Part shown: one piece after another, positions 17,811-25,745 of the stretch
Layout of the letters: every line of letters starts with the position of its first letter
Numbering within the stretch: the stretch's first letter is position 1
Source: an uncultured Flavobacteriaceae bacterium
GTDB taxonomy: Bacteria > Bacteroidota > Bacteroidia > Flavobacteriales > Flavobacteriaceae
Length of the DNA stretch: 36,421 bases
Direction: 5' to 3'
NCBI GenBank assembly: GCA_905479435.1
Contig: CAJQMN010000017.1
Coordinates: 1-36,421, forward strand
Notes under the pieces: generated by a model
What the model was told of the DNA's origin: nothing
The model's input: the letters and a program-made list of their open reading frames with translations, nothing else
The model's database searches: none
Made by a program: the position numbers and the translations under genes

Positions 17811-17958
17811 ATAAACTATCCTTTTAAGGGCTAAAGATAGGCACTTTATAAAGAATATAGAAATTCAAGCAGTCAAGAAATCAGGTTATGATTTATTTTT
17901 TTACTCAATTGAGTGGTGTTAGAAGTAACAATAAAAATTGCATTTTAAAATTGATGCC

Positions 17959-17992
17959 TTTTGCATTAATTTTATTTATAAATTTACTTTTA
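17959..17992 (+). promoter_or_regulatory. Candidate promoter of meaB
   Basis: TTTTG (17959-17963) is followed after 21 bases by TACTTTTA (17985-17992), which matches TAnnTTTG at seven of eight positions. The ATG of meaB is 16 bases downstream. The rest of the roughly 200-base divergent spacer (17811-18008) holds a 12-base palindrome ACTCAATTGAGT at 17903-17914 and is otherwise featureless AT-rich DNA. Confidence 0.4.
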
Positions 17993-18008
17993 AATTACGT
18001 CATCTATT

Positions 18009-19094
18009 ATGGCTAAAAAAAAATCTTCTAAATCACTTCAAAAAGATGGGCTTTCTAATTTGAAAACAACGAGTATAACTTCAGCTAACATCATTAAATC
18101 AAATAGAAGCAAGAGTCCATCTATAAAAAAATTTGTAACTGAAATTTTAGCGGGAAACATTAGCTATCTCAGTAGAGCCATTACTTTAATAGAAAGCACC
18201 AATAAAAAACATCAAAAAAAAGCAAATACCATATTAGAGCAATGCCTTCCTTTCGCAAATAATTCAGTAAGAATTGGAATCACAGGGGTTCCTGGTGTTG
18301 GGAAAAGTACCTTTATAGAGGTGTTAGGAAAGCATTTAACAGATAATCATAGAAAAGTAGCAGTATTAGCAGTAGACCCAAGTAGTTCAATAAATAAAGG
18401 AAGTATTTTAGGAGATAAAACTAGAATGGAAGAATTGGTCAATGATAAAAATGCATTTATTAGGCCTTCTCCATCTGGATCTTCTTTGGGTGGTGTAGCT
18501 CAAAAAACTAGAGAAAGTATTATTCTTTGTGAAGCTGCTGGCTTTGATACCATTATTATTGAAACGGTGGGTGTTGGACAAAGTGAAACTATGGTTCATT
18601 CTATGGTTGACTTTTTTTTACTCCTTAAGATTGCTGGTGCTGGAGATGAATTGCAAGGGATAAAAAGAGGCATAATTGAAATGGCTGATGCTATAGTTAT
18701 AAATAAATCTGATGGGGAAAATATTAAAAATACACGCATTGCAAAAATAGAATTTAGCAGAGCTCTACATTTATACCCTCCTAAAGAAAATGGCTGGCAA
18801 CCAAAAGTTCTTACTGCTAGTGCACTAGAAAATACTGGTATCGATATTATTTCAAAGATGATAGATCAATATATCCATGTAACAAAAAAACAAGGTTTTT
18901 TCAATGCCAAAAGAGATAATCAGAATACTTTTTGGCTAAAAACAACAATAGAAGAGAGCTTATATCATTCATTTTTTAATGATAAAATTATATCTTCAGA
19001 ATTACGACAAGAAATTGAATTTTTAAAGACTAGCAAAACAACCCCTTTTAATGCCGCTAAAAAATTATTGAAAAAATATCATGGAGAAACTTAA
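18009..19094 (+). CDS. meaB: Methylmalonyl-CoA mutase-associated GTPase MeaB (ArgK family)
   Basis: MeaB is a G3E-family GTPase that protects and loads adenosylcobalamin into methylmalonyl-CoA mutase. Walker A is GVPGVGKST at residues 93-101. The switch region with AVDPSS and KGSILGDKTRM follows, then ETVGVGQSE, and the NKSD guanine-specificity motif lies in VINKSDG. The protein is 361 residues, with a Lys/Ser-rich N-terminal extension of about forty residues before the family core (SRAITLIES). The mutase genes are not adjacent, unlike in many genomes; its downstream partners are membrane glycosyl- and phospho-transferase genes. It overlaps the next gene by 14 bases, indicating translational coupling. 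Confidence 0.93.
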   Translation: MAKKKSSKSLQKDGLSNLKTTSITSANIIKSNRSKSPSIKKFVTEILAGNISYLSRAITLIESTNKKHQKKANTILEQCLPFANNSVRIGITGVPGVGKSTFIEVLGKHLTDNHRKVAVLAVDPSSSINKGSILGDKTRMEELVNDKNAFIRPSPSGSSLGGVAQKTRESIILCEAAGFDTIIIETVGVGQSETMVHSMVDFFLLLKIAGAGDELQGIKRGIIEMADAIVINKSDGENIKNTRIAKIEFSRALHLYPPKENGWQPKVLTASALENTGIDIISKMIDQYIHVTKKQGFFNAKRDNQNTFWLKTTIEESLYHSFFNDKIISSELRQEIEFLKTSKTTPFNAAKKLLKKYHGET

Positions 19095-20775
19095 ACAACA
19101 TAAATTTCTTTTACCTGTAACTATACTTCTATTAAGTATTTTAAATATTATTCAAAGTAGTTTTACTGAGTTATTGCCCGATGAAGCCTATTATTGGGTG
19201 TACAGTCAGGATATGAATTGGGGATTTTTTGACCACCCTCCTTTTGTTGCTGTTTGGGTAACTATCAGTAATTTTTTATTTACAGATGAACTTGGCGTTC
19301 GATTTTTTTCTGCTATATCTTTTAGCTTGATGATCTATTTAGTTTGGTTTACAATTGATCATCCCTCAAAAAACAAATATTCTTGGTTGTTTTTATTGCT
19401 ATTTCTCTCTACTGCTTTGTTGAATGTTTATGGTTTTATTACAACTCCAGACACCCCCTTATTGTTCTTTTTTGCTTTATTCCTTTGGTCGTACAAACTT
19501 TATTTATCCAAAAAAAATACACTTATTTATTTTGTTTTATCTATTGCTATCACTGGGATGATGTACAGTAAATACCAAGGGGTTTTAGTCCTATTTTTCA
19601 TCTTTTTATCCAACTGGAAATTAGTAAAAGATTATAAAATTTGGTTGGTTTGCTTTGCTGCTTTAATTTTATATATGCCTCATATTTATTGGCAATATAT
19701 AAATGATTTTCCTTCAATTAGATATCATTTATATGAGAGAGCTTCTGTAGCTACTTATAAATTTGAATATACCCTTATGCATATTGTAAATGCAATTGCT
19801 ATTTTAGGATTTACATTTATAATTATTTATAAAGCATTTTTTAAAGGGATAAAAAATAACGATATTTTTCATAGAGGCTTAAATTCTATTGTTGTAGGGT
19901 TTTTCTTTTTCTTTTTAGTATCATCATTTAGAGGCCATGTTCAAGCACAATGGATTGCCCCAATTATGCTACCTTTAATTTTAATAACATTTAATTACTT
20001 AATTGAATATAAAAAAAACCTAAAACTTTTTTGCTATTTGGCATTAACCAATATTGCCATTATTTTATTTGCAAGAATTAGTATAGCAAATGAAGGAATT
20101 AGCCCAGTTAAATTAGACTTTCACGGAAATAAGCAATGGACTTTGGAGGTTGAGAGACTCACTAAAAATTCTGAAAAACTATTTGTTAATAGTTTTCAAA
20201 ATGCTTCTATTTATTGGTTTTATACCAAAGAAAAATCACATTATCAAAAGAATTACTTGGGTCGAAAAAACCAATACGGCTATATTACTGGTAATGCTAT
20301 TTTTTCGTCAGATTCAATTGCTTACATCACAAGAATATCAAAAGAGTATTCCGAAATAAAAATGAAAAGCTCAGGAAAAGACTCGATTTTCATCTCTTTC
20401 TTAAAAGATTACAAACCTTTATTTGATCTTGAAATTAACTTTGAAAATTCAACTAACATTGAGTTTAATACGTCAATGATTAAACCTTATACTATTATAA
20501 TTAATAACCCATATACTTTTGATATTAATACAGAAGATATAAAAGTTCAAATTGCTTTTCAAAATAAAAAAGGAAATGAAAAATATAGCATTCCTGTAAA
20601 GATAAATTCTACAACAATTAAAGCACTAAGTGAACAAACTTACTCACTTGAGTTAGAGGGTTCTTTAATAAGAGACATTCAGGAATATCCTATTGTAGGT
20701 ATTGGTATTAAAACTAGCGAGAATATGGATTTAGTAAAAGTAAGCACACTAAACAAATTCAAAATTGTTGATTAA
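19081..20775 (+). CDS. GT39/ArnT-like polyprenyl-phosphate-dependent glycosyltransferase
   Basis: This is an integral membrane glycosyltransferase of the PMT_2 (GT39/GT83-like) superfamily, which transfers sugar from a polyprenyl-phosphate donor to lipid or protein acceptors on the outer face of the inner membrane. The first extracytoplasmic loop has the catalytic-type PDEAYYW (residues 33-39, Asp34/Glu35) and NWGFFDHPPFVA (Asp51). These match ArnT-type enzymes. About ten hydrophobic helices fill residues 10-335. A soluble, beta-rich C-terminal domain of more than 200 residues follows, somewhat larger than typical. It overlaps meaB by 14 bases. Donor and acceptor are unknown; lipid A modification is one possibility, polymer glycosylation another. 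Confidence 0.85.
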   Translation: MEKLKQHKFLLPVTILLLSILNIIQSSFTELLPDEAYYWVYSQDMNWGFFDHPPFVAVWVTISNFLFTDELGVRFFSAISFSLMIYLVWFTIDHPSKNKYSWLFLLLFLSTALLNVYGFITTPDTPLLFFFALFLWSYKLYLSKKNTLIYFVLSIAITGMMYSKYQGVLVLFFIFLSNWKLVKDYKIWLVCFAALILYMPHIYWQYINDFPSIRYHLYERASVATYKFEYTLMHIVNAIAILGFTFIIIYKAFFKGIKNNDIFHRGLNSIVVGFFFFFLVSSFRGHVQAQWIAPIMLPLILITFNYLIEYKKNLKLFCYLALTNIAIILFARISIANEGISPVKLDFHGNKQWTLEVERLTKNSEKLFVNSFQNASIYWFYTKEKSHYQKNYLGRKNQYGYITGNAIFSSDSIAYITRISKEYSEIKMKSSGKDSIFISFLKDYKPLFDLEINFENSTNIEFNTSMIKPYTIIINNPYTFDINTEDIKVQIAFQNKKGNEKYSIPVKINSTTIKALSEQTYSLELEGSLIRDIQEYPIVGIGIKTSENMDLVKVSTLNKFKIVD

Positions 20776-20797
20776 TTAAACCATTTTTTTACATTTG
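20768..20797 (+). promoter_or_regulatory. Promoter of the LTA-synthase-like gene
   Basis: TTG (20768-20770) is followed after 19 bases by TACATTTG (20790-20797), an exact TAnnTTTG. The ATG is 14 bases downstream. The -33 box lies inside the last codons of the upstream glycosyltransferase gene, so this gene can be transcribed independently of meaB. Confidence 0.6.
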
Positions 20798-20811
20798 TCA
20801 ATAAAATTTTT

Positions 20812-22806
20812 ATGATTAGAAAACTTCCAAATTACATTAAATATATATTTATTAATGTTGGGTTTTTATTTATATATCTCTTTATTTTTAGACTTATTTT
20901 CTTTTTTTATGTAGCTAATTTTGATTCAGCTTCACAAAAAGATATCATTACAGCCTTCAGTTATGGTATTCGTTTTGATTTAAAGTTAGCAATTCTTAGT
21001 TACTTTCCGCTTTCTATTCTAATCCTTTCAGCAAACTACTTTTTCTTTCAAAAAAGAATTTTTAGGAAAATTTCTATAATTTATCATAGTATTATTTATG
21101 TAACGCTTACACTATTTTATTTAACTGATATTGGATATTATAGTTATTTATTCACTCGATTAGATGCCACTTCACTTCGCTTTTTATCCAACTTTAAGAT
21201 ATCTGCACAATTATTAATAGAGACATATCCAATTTTTAAAGGAAGTGTTGGATTAATTATTTTATTCCTATTGGTACGTTTTACAGGTCTTAAGTTATTT
21301 GATAAAATGGTATACACTACAGTGCCTTATATCTCTAAAAAGGTAAAAGCAATCTATTTTTTATGTACTTTTTTGTTACTTTCTTTCGGAGTATATGGAA
21401 GTATTACTCATTATCCCTTAAGATGGAGTGAAGCCTTTTTTTCAAAAAATAATACCATAAATCAATTTTCATTAAATCCTGTTTTAAACTTTTTCGATAG
21501 TTTTGCTTTCAGAAATGATGGTGCAGATATTGAAACTACTAAGGCATACTTTCCTGTAATTGCATCCTATTTAAATATTCCAAAAGATTCACTATCATTT
21601 GAAAGAAAAATTACTTTTGACAGTATACATGAAAACAAACCTAATCTTGTTATTGTAATGTTAGAATCTGTTGGGGTCGTTGGTCTAGGAAGTCAAGGAA
21701 ATCTGGCAAAAGCAACTCCTTACATGGATTCAATTATTAATAAAAGTACTTATTTTGAGAATTTTTATGTACATAAGCCAGGAACAGCTGCAAGTGTTTT
21801 TTCAAGCATTACTGGGCTTGCAGATGTTGACAATCAAAAGACTGCATCTAGAAACTTAAGAGCAATAGATCAAAAAATTATATTTGATCAGTTTGAGGGT
21901 TATAAAAAATTATATTTTCTTGGTGGAAGTGCCAATTGGGCAAATATTAGAGGTGTATTTCAATCTAATATAAATGGCTTAAAAATTTATGAGGAAGGAA
22001 GTTACGAGATTGAGGATAGAGCAGATGTTTGGGGAATAGACGATTATGATCTTTTTAAAGAATCTGACAAGGTTTTTAGAGAACTTCACACCTCAAATGA
22101 ACCCTTTGTAGCCTATGTTCAAACAGCTACAAATCATAGACCTTTTTCTGTTCCTGAAAATAAAGAAACATTTCGCCCTTTTACAGAGGAAGATATTGAT
22201 GAAGACACCATAAAAGAATCTGGTTTTATTTCTTTGGCGCAACTAAATGCCTTACGTTATTTAGATTTTAATGTGCATGTGTTTTTAAGGAGAGCAAAAG
22301 CGTCTGGATATTATGAGAATACTGTTTTTGCTTTTTTTGGAGACCATAATACCTCAATGAATAAAACTGAAGCATTTAAAAAAGAATTTGACTTAGGAAT
22401 ACAGGTGCATCATGTCCCTTTATTTATTCACGCCCCAAAATTTTTAAAACCACAAAAAATAAATAATACTACAAAACTAGCAGATTTATTTCCGACACTT
22501 GCGACCATTGCTAAATCAGATTATACTAATTTTACTCTAGGGTCTAATGCATTAGACACATTAAAAACTGATTCTTTTGGTTTTTTATATTTAAAAATTA
22601 ATGGTGAGCCTGGTCTTGGTTTAATTCAAAATGATTTTTATTTCACAAAAACAAACTTCAATAATTCAACAAGCTTATATAAATTATCTGACGACAAGCA
22701 AAAAGATGTAACGGAAAACTACCCAAATATTGCATCTAAAATGGATAGTCTCATCACATCCTATTACCACAGTACAAAATACTTGTACTACAATAATAAA
22801 AAATAA
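20812..22806 (+). CDS. LTA synthase family sulfatase-fold phosphotransferase
   Basis: This protein belongs to the alkaline phosphatase/sulfatase superfamily, close to lipoteichoic acid synthases and phosphoethanolamine/phosphoglycerol transferases. About five transmembrane helices occupy residues 10-205 and an extracytoplasmic catalytic domain occupies about 270-650. Active-site features visible are metal-binding Glu285 (VIVMLESVG), nucleophile Thr325 (KPGTAASVFSSITG), Asp511-His512 (FFGDHNTS) and a conserved His in HHVPLFIHAP. Gram-negative flavobacteria do not make lipoteichoic acid, so the likely job is adding phosphoglycerol or phosphoethanolamine to a glycan or lipid. It converges on the PAP2 gene with 10 bases between stops. 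Confidence 0.88.
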   Translation: MIRKLPNYIKYIFINVGFLFIYLFIFRLIFFFYVANFDSASQKDIITAFSYGIRFDLKLAILSYFPLSILILSANYFFFQKRIFRKISIIYHSIIYVTLTLFYLTDIGYYSYLFTRLDATSLRFLSNFKISAQLLIETYPIFKGSVGLIILFLLVRFTGLKLFDKMVYTTVPYISKKVKAIYFLCTFLLLSFGVYGSITHYPLRWSEAFFSKNNTINQFSLNPVLNFFDSFAFRNDGADIETTKAYFPVIASYLNIPKDSLSFERKITFDSIHENKPNLVIVMLESVGVVGLGSQGNLAKATPYMDSIINKSTYFENFYVHKPGTAASVFSSITGLADVDNQKTASRNLRAIDQKIIFDQFEGYKKLYFLGGSANWANIRGVFQSNINGLKIYEEGSYEIEDRADVWGIDDYDLFKESDKVFRELHTSNEPFVAYVQTATNHRPFSVPENKETFRPFTEEDIDEDTIKESGFISLAQLNALRYLDFNVHVFLRRAKASGYYENTVFAFFGDHNTSMNKTEAFKKEFDLGIQVHHVPLFIHAPKFLKPQKINNTTKLADLFPTLATIAKSDYTNFTLGSNALDTLKTDSFGFLYLKINGEPGLGLIQNDFYFTKTNFNNSTSLYKLSDDKQKDVTENYPNIASKMDSLITSYYHSTKYLYYNNKK

Positions 22807-22816
22807 GATAAGGAAA

Positions 22817-23398
22817 CTAAATTGGAAATTTCTTAGGAAATCTTGATGTCAATTTTAGTTTTTTCTGAAACAGGTAAAATACATATCCAAAAAATAAACC
22901 TGCTATATATCCTGAAGCGATATCTAATGGATAGTGCACTCCTAAATAGATTCGGCTGTAACCAAAAAGCAAAGGAAAAATCAGTAAAAACCATATATGC
23001 CTAAAATAAGACTTTAATAATAGGATTACAAAAAAACTAAAAGTCATTGAAGAAGCTGCATGACCAGAATAAAAACTGTAACTACTAGGTTTGTAATTAA
23101 AATTACGAATTTGTTGAATTACACCTTCAGTATTACAGGGTCTCAAACGTTCAAAAGTATTCTTGATAAAATTTGTGAACTGATCTGAAAAAGTAACCAA
23201 AACTATTAAAAATAAAAGTAGTAAAACACCACTTTTCCAACCAAATTTTTTAAAAATTAAAAACAACAGAAAAGCAAACAATGGAGACCAACTAAATTGA
23301 TTGGTTAAAAAAAACCAAAAGCTATCCCATTGTTCGCTTCCTAAGTTATTAAGAATGATGAGTAATTCTGTGTCAATTTGTAATAGACGTTCTAGCAA
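22817..23398 (-). CDS. PAP2 family membrane phosphatase
   Basis: This is a lipid phosphatase of the PAP2 superfamily, acting on phosphatidic acid, phosphatidylglycerophosphate or undecaprenyl diphosphate at the membrane. All three conserved motifs are intact in 193 residues: KX6RP (Lys79, Arg86-Pro87), SGH (111-113) and SRX5HX3D (Ser148, Arg149, His155, Asp159). Roughly five to six hydrophobic helices surround them. It is the last gene of the minus-strand operon that starts with the DHH phosphoesterase, with a single base between it and the cyclophilin-FKBP gene. Undecaprenyl-diphosphate recycling (PgpB/BcrC-like) would fit the neighbouring glycan-related genes, but the substrate is not determined by sequence. 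Confidence 0.9.
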   Translation of the reverse strand: MLERLLQIDTELLIILNNLGSEQWDSFWFFLTNQFSWSPLFAFLLFLIFKKFGWKSGVLLLLFLIVLVTFSDQFTNFIKNTFERLRPCNTEGVIQQIRNFNYKPSSYSFYSGHAASSMTFSFFVILLLKSYFRHIWFLLIFPLLFGYSRIYLGVHYPLDIASGYIAGLFFGYVFYLFQKKLKLTSRFPKKFPI

Positions 23399-23399
23399 A

Positions 23400-24503
23400 T
23401 TATTTTCCTACTTTTAACAGTTCTAATTCAAATATTAAATCCGCTTTTTTAGGAAAAGGACCATTTCCAGCTTCACCATATCCTAAATAATAAGGGATAA
23501 ATAGTCTAACTTTACCACCTACTCTCATTTTCATTATTGCTTCTTTAACTCCAGGAATTAAGGGACGTTTGTCTAATGTGAATTTAAAAGGAGTGCTTTC
23601 TTTGGTCGATTGAATTAATTTACCATCTGCTAAATACATAGTATAATTGATTGTGGTTTCGACAGAAGAACTAAACCTTTTACCTTTTCCTCTTCTTAGG
23701 GTTAAGATTTGTAGACCTGACTCTTGTTTTTTTGCTTTTTTTACATTCATTTTTTCGTAAAAAACTTTTTGATCCGAAGCAAATTTCTCTAATCTAGCTT
23801 TTTCAACGCTCTCTAATTCTGCAAGACGTTCTTCTTCTTTTTCTACACTTTTTGCAATTCCTTCTTCAAAAACTTTTACAGCATCATATGTTTTTGCAAC
23901 ATCACCTTTTTTTACAATGGTAATTTTTTTAATACTATCAGAGTTAGCAATTGAATCTAGAATATTCAAATCGCTAACAACTTTTCCAAAAACAGAATGA
24001 CATCCTACTCTTGGATTACTACAATCTTTTAATTGGTTTTCATTAGTATAAGCATCCAACCATGGTGTTGGTTTGTAAGTAATAAAAAACTGACTTCCAT
24101 TAGTGTTAAAACCAGAATTTGCCATAGATAAGACTCCTTTACTATCATGTTTCAAATCTGGATTGAACTCATCATAGAATTTATATCCTGGACCTCCTTG
24201 CCCATTCCCCATAGGATCTCCACCTTGAATCATAAAATCTTTAATAACGCGATGAAATGTTAACCCATCATAAAACTTCTTCCCTTTTAATGAATCTGTA
24301 ACTTTTGGGTTCGTACCCTCTGCCAACGTGATAAAGTTTGCGACAGTTAAAGGAACTTTATCAGGGAATAATTGAATAATAATTTTTCCTTTGTTGGTTT
24401 CCATTTCAGCGTAAATACCGTCATTTAATTCACTGTGTTCGTCTTTACATGCCGTAAAAACTATAAAAAACACTAGTATTAATTGTAAAATTCTATTTTT
24501 CAT
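23400..24503 (-). CDS. Cyclophilin-FKBP fusion peptidyl-prolyl isomerase lipoprotein
   Basis: This is an exported two-domain proline isomerase. A short hydrophobic signal ends in FTAC, with Cys19 as the probable lipidation site, immediately followed by Lys-Asp-Glu. A cyclophilin domain (about 29-212) carries the active-site LTFHRVI (Arg85), MIQGGD and NGSQFFI (Gln138). It includes an insertion before HSVFGKV with two cysteines (161 and 168) that could form a disulfide. A charged, probably coiled-coil linker (about 213-260) leads to an FKBP domain (about 262-367) with [12 protein letters not shown] and [12 protein letters not shown]. The lipobox has Phe at -3, which is weak. The KDE after the cysteine resembles the Bacteroidota lipoprotein export signal for the cell surface. 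It lies 7 bases downstream of another FKBP gene. Confidence 0.92.
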   Translation of the reverse strand: MKNRILQLILVFFIVFTACKDEHSELNDGIYAEMETNKGKIIIQLFPDKVPLTVANFITLAEGTNPKVTDSLKGKKFYDGLTFHRVIKDFMIQGGDPMGNGQGGPGYKFYDEFNPDLKHDSKGVLSMANSGFNTNGSQFFITYKPTPWLDAYTNENQLKDCSNPRVGCHSVFGKVVSDLNILDSIANSDSIKKITIVKKGDVAKTYDAVKVFEEGIAKSVEKEEERLAELESVEKARLEKFASDQKVFYEKMNVKKAKKQESGLQILTLRRGKGKRFSSSVETTINYTMYLADGKLIQSTKESTPFKFTLDKRPLIPGVKEAIMKMRVGGKVRLFIPYYLGYGEAGNGPFPKKADLIFELELLKVGK

Positions 24504-24510
24504 TTTTTAT

Positions 24511-25209
24511 TTATTTGATATCTAATAATTCAACTTCAAAAATTAAAGCCATGTATGGCTTAATTATTCCTGGTCTAGGGTTTGCACCATACGCTAATTC
24601 TTGTGGAATAAAGAATTTGTATTTTGAGCCAACCGTCATTAACTGTAAGCCCTCAGTCCAGCCTTTTATAACTTGGGTTACACCAAATTCTGATGGGGTA
24701 CCTCTGTCAACAGAACTGTCAAAAACTGTTCCATCAACTGTTGTTCCGTGATAATGTACTTTAACTCTGTCGGTAGTTTTAGGCTTTCTTCCCTTACCTT
24801 CTTTTAATACAACATATTGTAATCCGCTTTCAGTAGTTTTAACCCCTTCTTTTGTTTTGTTAGCCTCTAAAAAAGCTAGACCTTCTTTTTTATAAACTTC
24901 AAATTTAGCGAGTTCTTTTTTCTTATTTTCTTCTTGTTTTTTTTGAAAATACGTTTGTATCGTTTTTTGAATATCTTTTGAATCTAATAATAAATTGGTA
25001 GAATCTAATCCATTTCTTATCGCTTGAATTAAAATTTCTTTATTCACGTCTTCAAAACCATTTTTTAATTGACTGGACATGCTTAAACCCACAGCATAAC
25101 TAACTGAATCTAACTCCGTTTCTAAAGATTTCACTTCTTTAACTTGGTTTTCACATGAAAATAATGTTCCAATAACTAAAACTGCTAAAGTGTTTCTAAT
25201 ACTACTCAT
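24511..25209 (-). CDS. FKBP-type peptidyl-prolyl isomerase lipoprotein (FkpA/Mip-like)
   Basis: This proline isomerase and chaperone of exported proteins has 232 residues. The signal peptide ends in LFSC with Cys19 as the lipidation residue. An FKBP_N dimerisation region follows (about 30-115, with LDSVSYAVGLSMSSQLKNGF and a Lys/Glu-rich helix). The FKBP catalytic domain (about 125-232) has GLQYVVLKEGKG, VHYHGTTVDGTVFDSS, VIKGWTEGLQLM and FIPQELAYG. All the usual drug-pocket residues (Tyr, Asp, Phe, Trp) appear to be present. The residues after Cys19 are Glu-Asn-Gln, unlike the KDE of the next gene, so surface export is less likely. The 2-base gap to gldI and the 7-base gap to the fusion PPIase imply one mRNA. 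Confidence 0.94.
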   Translation of the reverse strand: MSSIRNTLAVLVIGTLFSCENQVKEVKSLETELDSVSYAVGLSMSSQLKNGFEDVNKEILIQAIRNGLDSTNLLLDSKDIQKTIQTYFQKKQEENKKKELAKFEVYKKEGLAFLEANKTKEGVKTTESGLQYVVLKEGKGRKPKTTDRVKVHYHGTTVDGTVFDSSVDRGTPSEFGVTQVIKGWTEGLQLMTVGSKYKFFIPQELAYGANPRPGIIKPYMALIFEVELLDIK

Positions 25210-25211
25210 TT

Positions 25212-25745
25212 TTATTTATTTATGTTTATTAATGTAACTCTACTTATTATCGAGGTATTCATACCTATTTTATTTTCGTCTCCAAGAACTCCGTAGGCAT
25301 TAAAAGAAGGTATAATAAACTTAATACTTTCACCTTCTTTCATTAATTTTATTCCATATTGTAATCCCGGAATAAAATCTTCTTTGTCTACAATATATTC
25401 TTTGACACCTATAAATTCTTTTGAATATAAAACTTGATCACTTAAATCTAAAATATCATAGGTTAATGAAACAACATCCTCTTTAGATGGAGTAATTGTA
25501 TCGGTTTGATTTTTTACGATATAATGGTACCAAAACCCATATGAAGAACGAATATAATCATGTAAACTATCTTTTTTAATATAATTTATAATTTTTATTT
25601 CTTCTACAGTATTAATTTTTTTTAATAACGCTGTTGTAGATTCCATGATATGTCCGCTAGAGGCAGAAATAGGTTTTCTTACCTCTTGTTTTGAACAAGA
25701 AATAACTCCAAAAAAAATGATCAAATAAACAAACCTAAACTTCAT
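25212..25745 (-). CDS. gldI: GldI-like gliding-motility-associated FKBP-type isomerase lipoprotein
   Basis: GldI is an FKBP-family lipoprotein required in Flavobacterium johnsoniae for gliding and its protein secretion machinery. The start at 25745 is chosen because it gives a clean lipoprotein signal (MKFRFVYLIIFFGVISC, Cys17). The frame is open further upstream, but that part lies inside the DHH gene. The FKBP domain (about 85-177) contains IPGLQYGIKLMKEGE and IPSFNAYGV. The N-terminal part (SASSGHIMESTTALLKKIN, IINYIKKDS) matches GldI-type proteins rather than FkpA. It overlaps the DHH phosphoesterase gene by 11 bases. No other gld genes are in the window, so gliding ability of the organism is not proven. 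Confidence 0.85.
   Translation of the reverse strand: MKFRFVYLIIFFGVISCSKQEVRKPISASSGHIMESTTALLKKINTVEEIKIINYIKKDSLHDYIRSSYGFWYHYIVKNQTDTITPSKEDVVSLTYDILDLSDQVLYSKEFIGVKEYIVDKEDFIPGLQYGIKLMKEGESIKFIIPSFNAYGVLGDENKIGMNTSIISRVTLININK

Noticed and set aside
17811-18008. Possible tRNA or small RNA in the largest intergenic gap, including the palindrome ACTCAATTGAGT at 17903-17914
   Set aside because: No cloverleaf, CCA end or GC-rich stem is visible, and a 12-base palindrome in AT-rich DNA is not enough to claim a regulator site.
24515-24751. Plus-strand open frame of 78 codons opposite the FKBP gene
   Set aside because: It lies fully within the FKBP coding region, has no promoter or recognisable motif, and is a shadow of the conserved catalytic domain.
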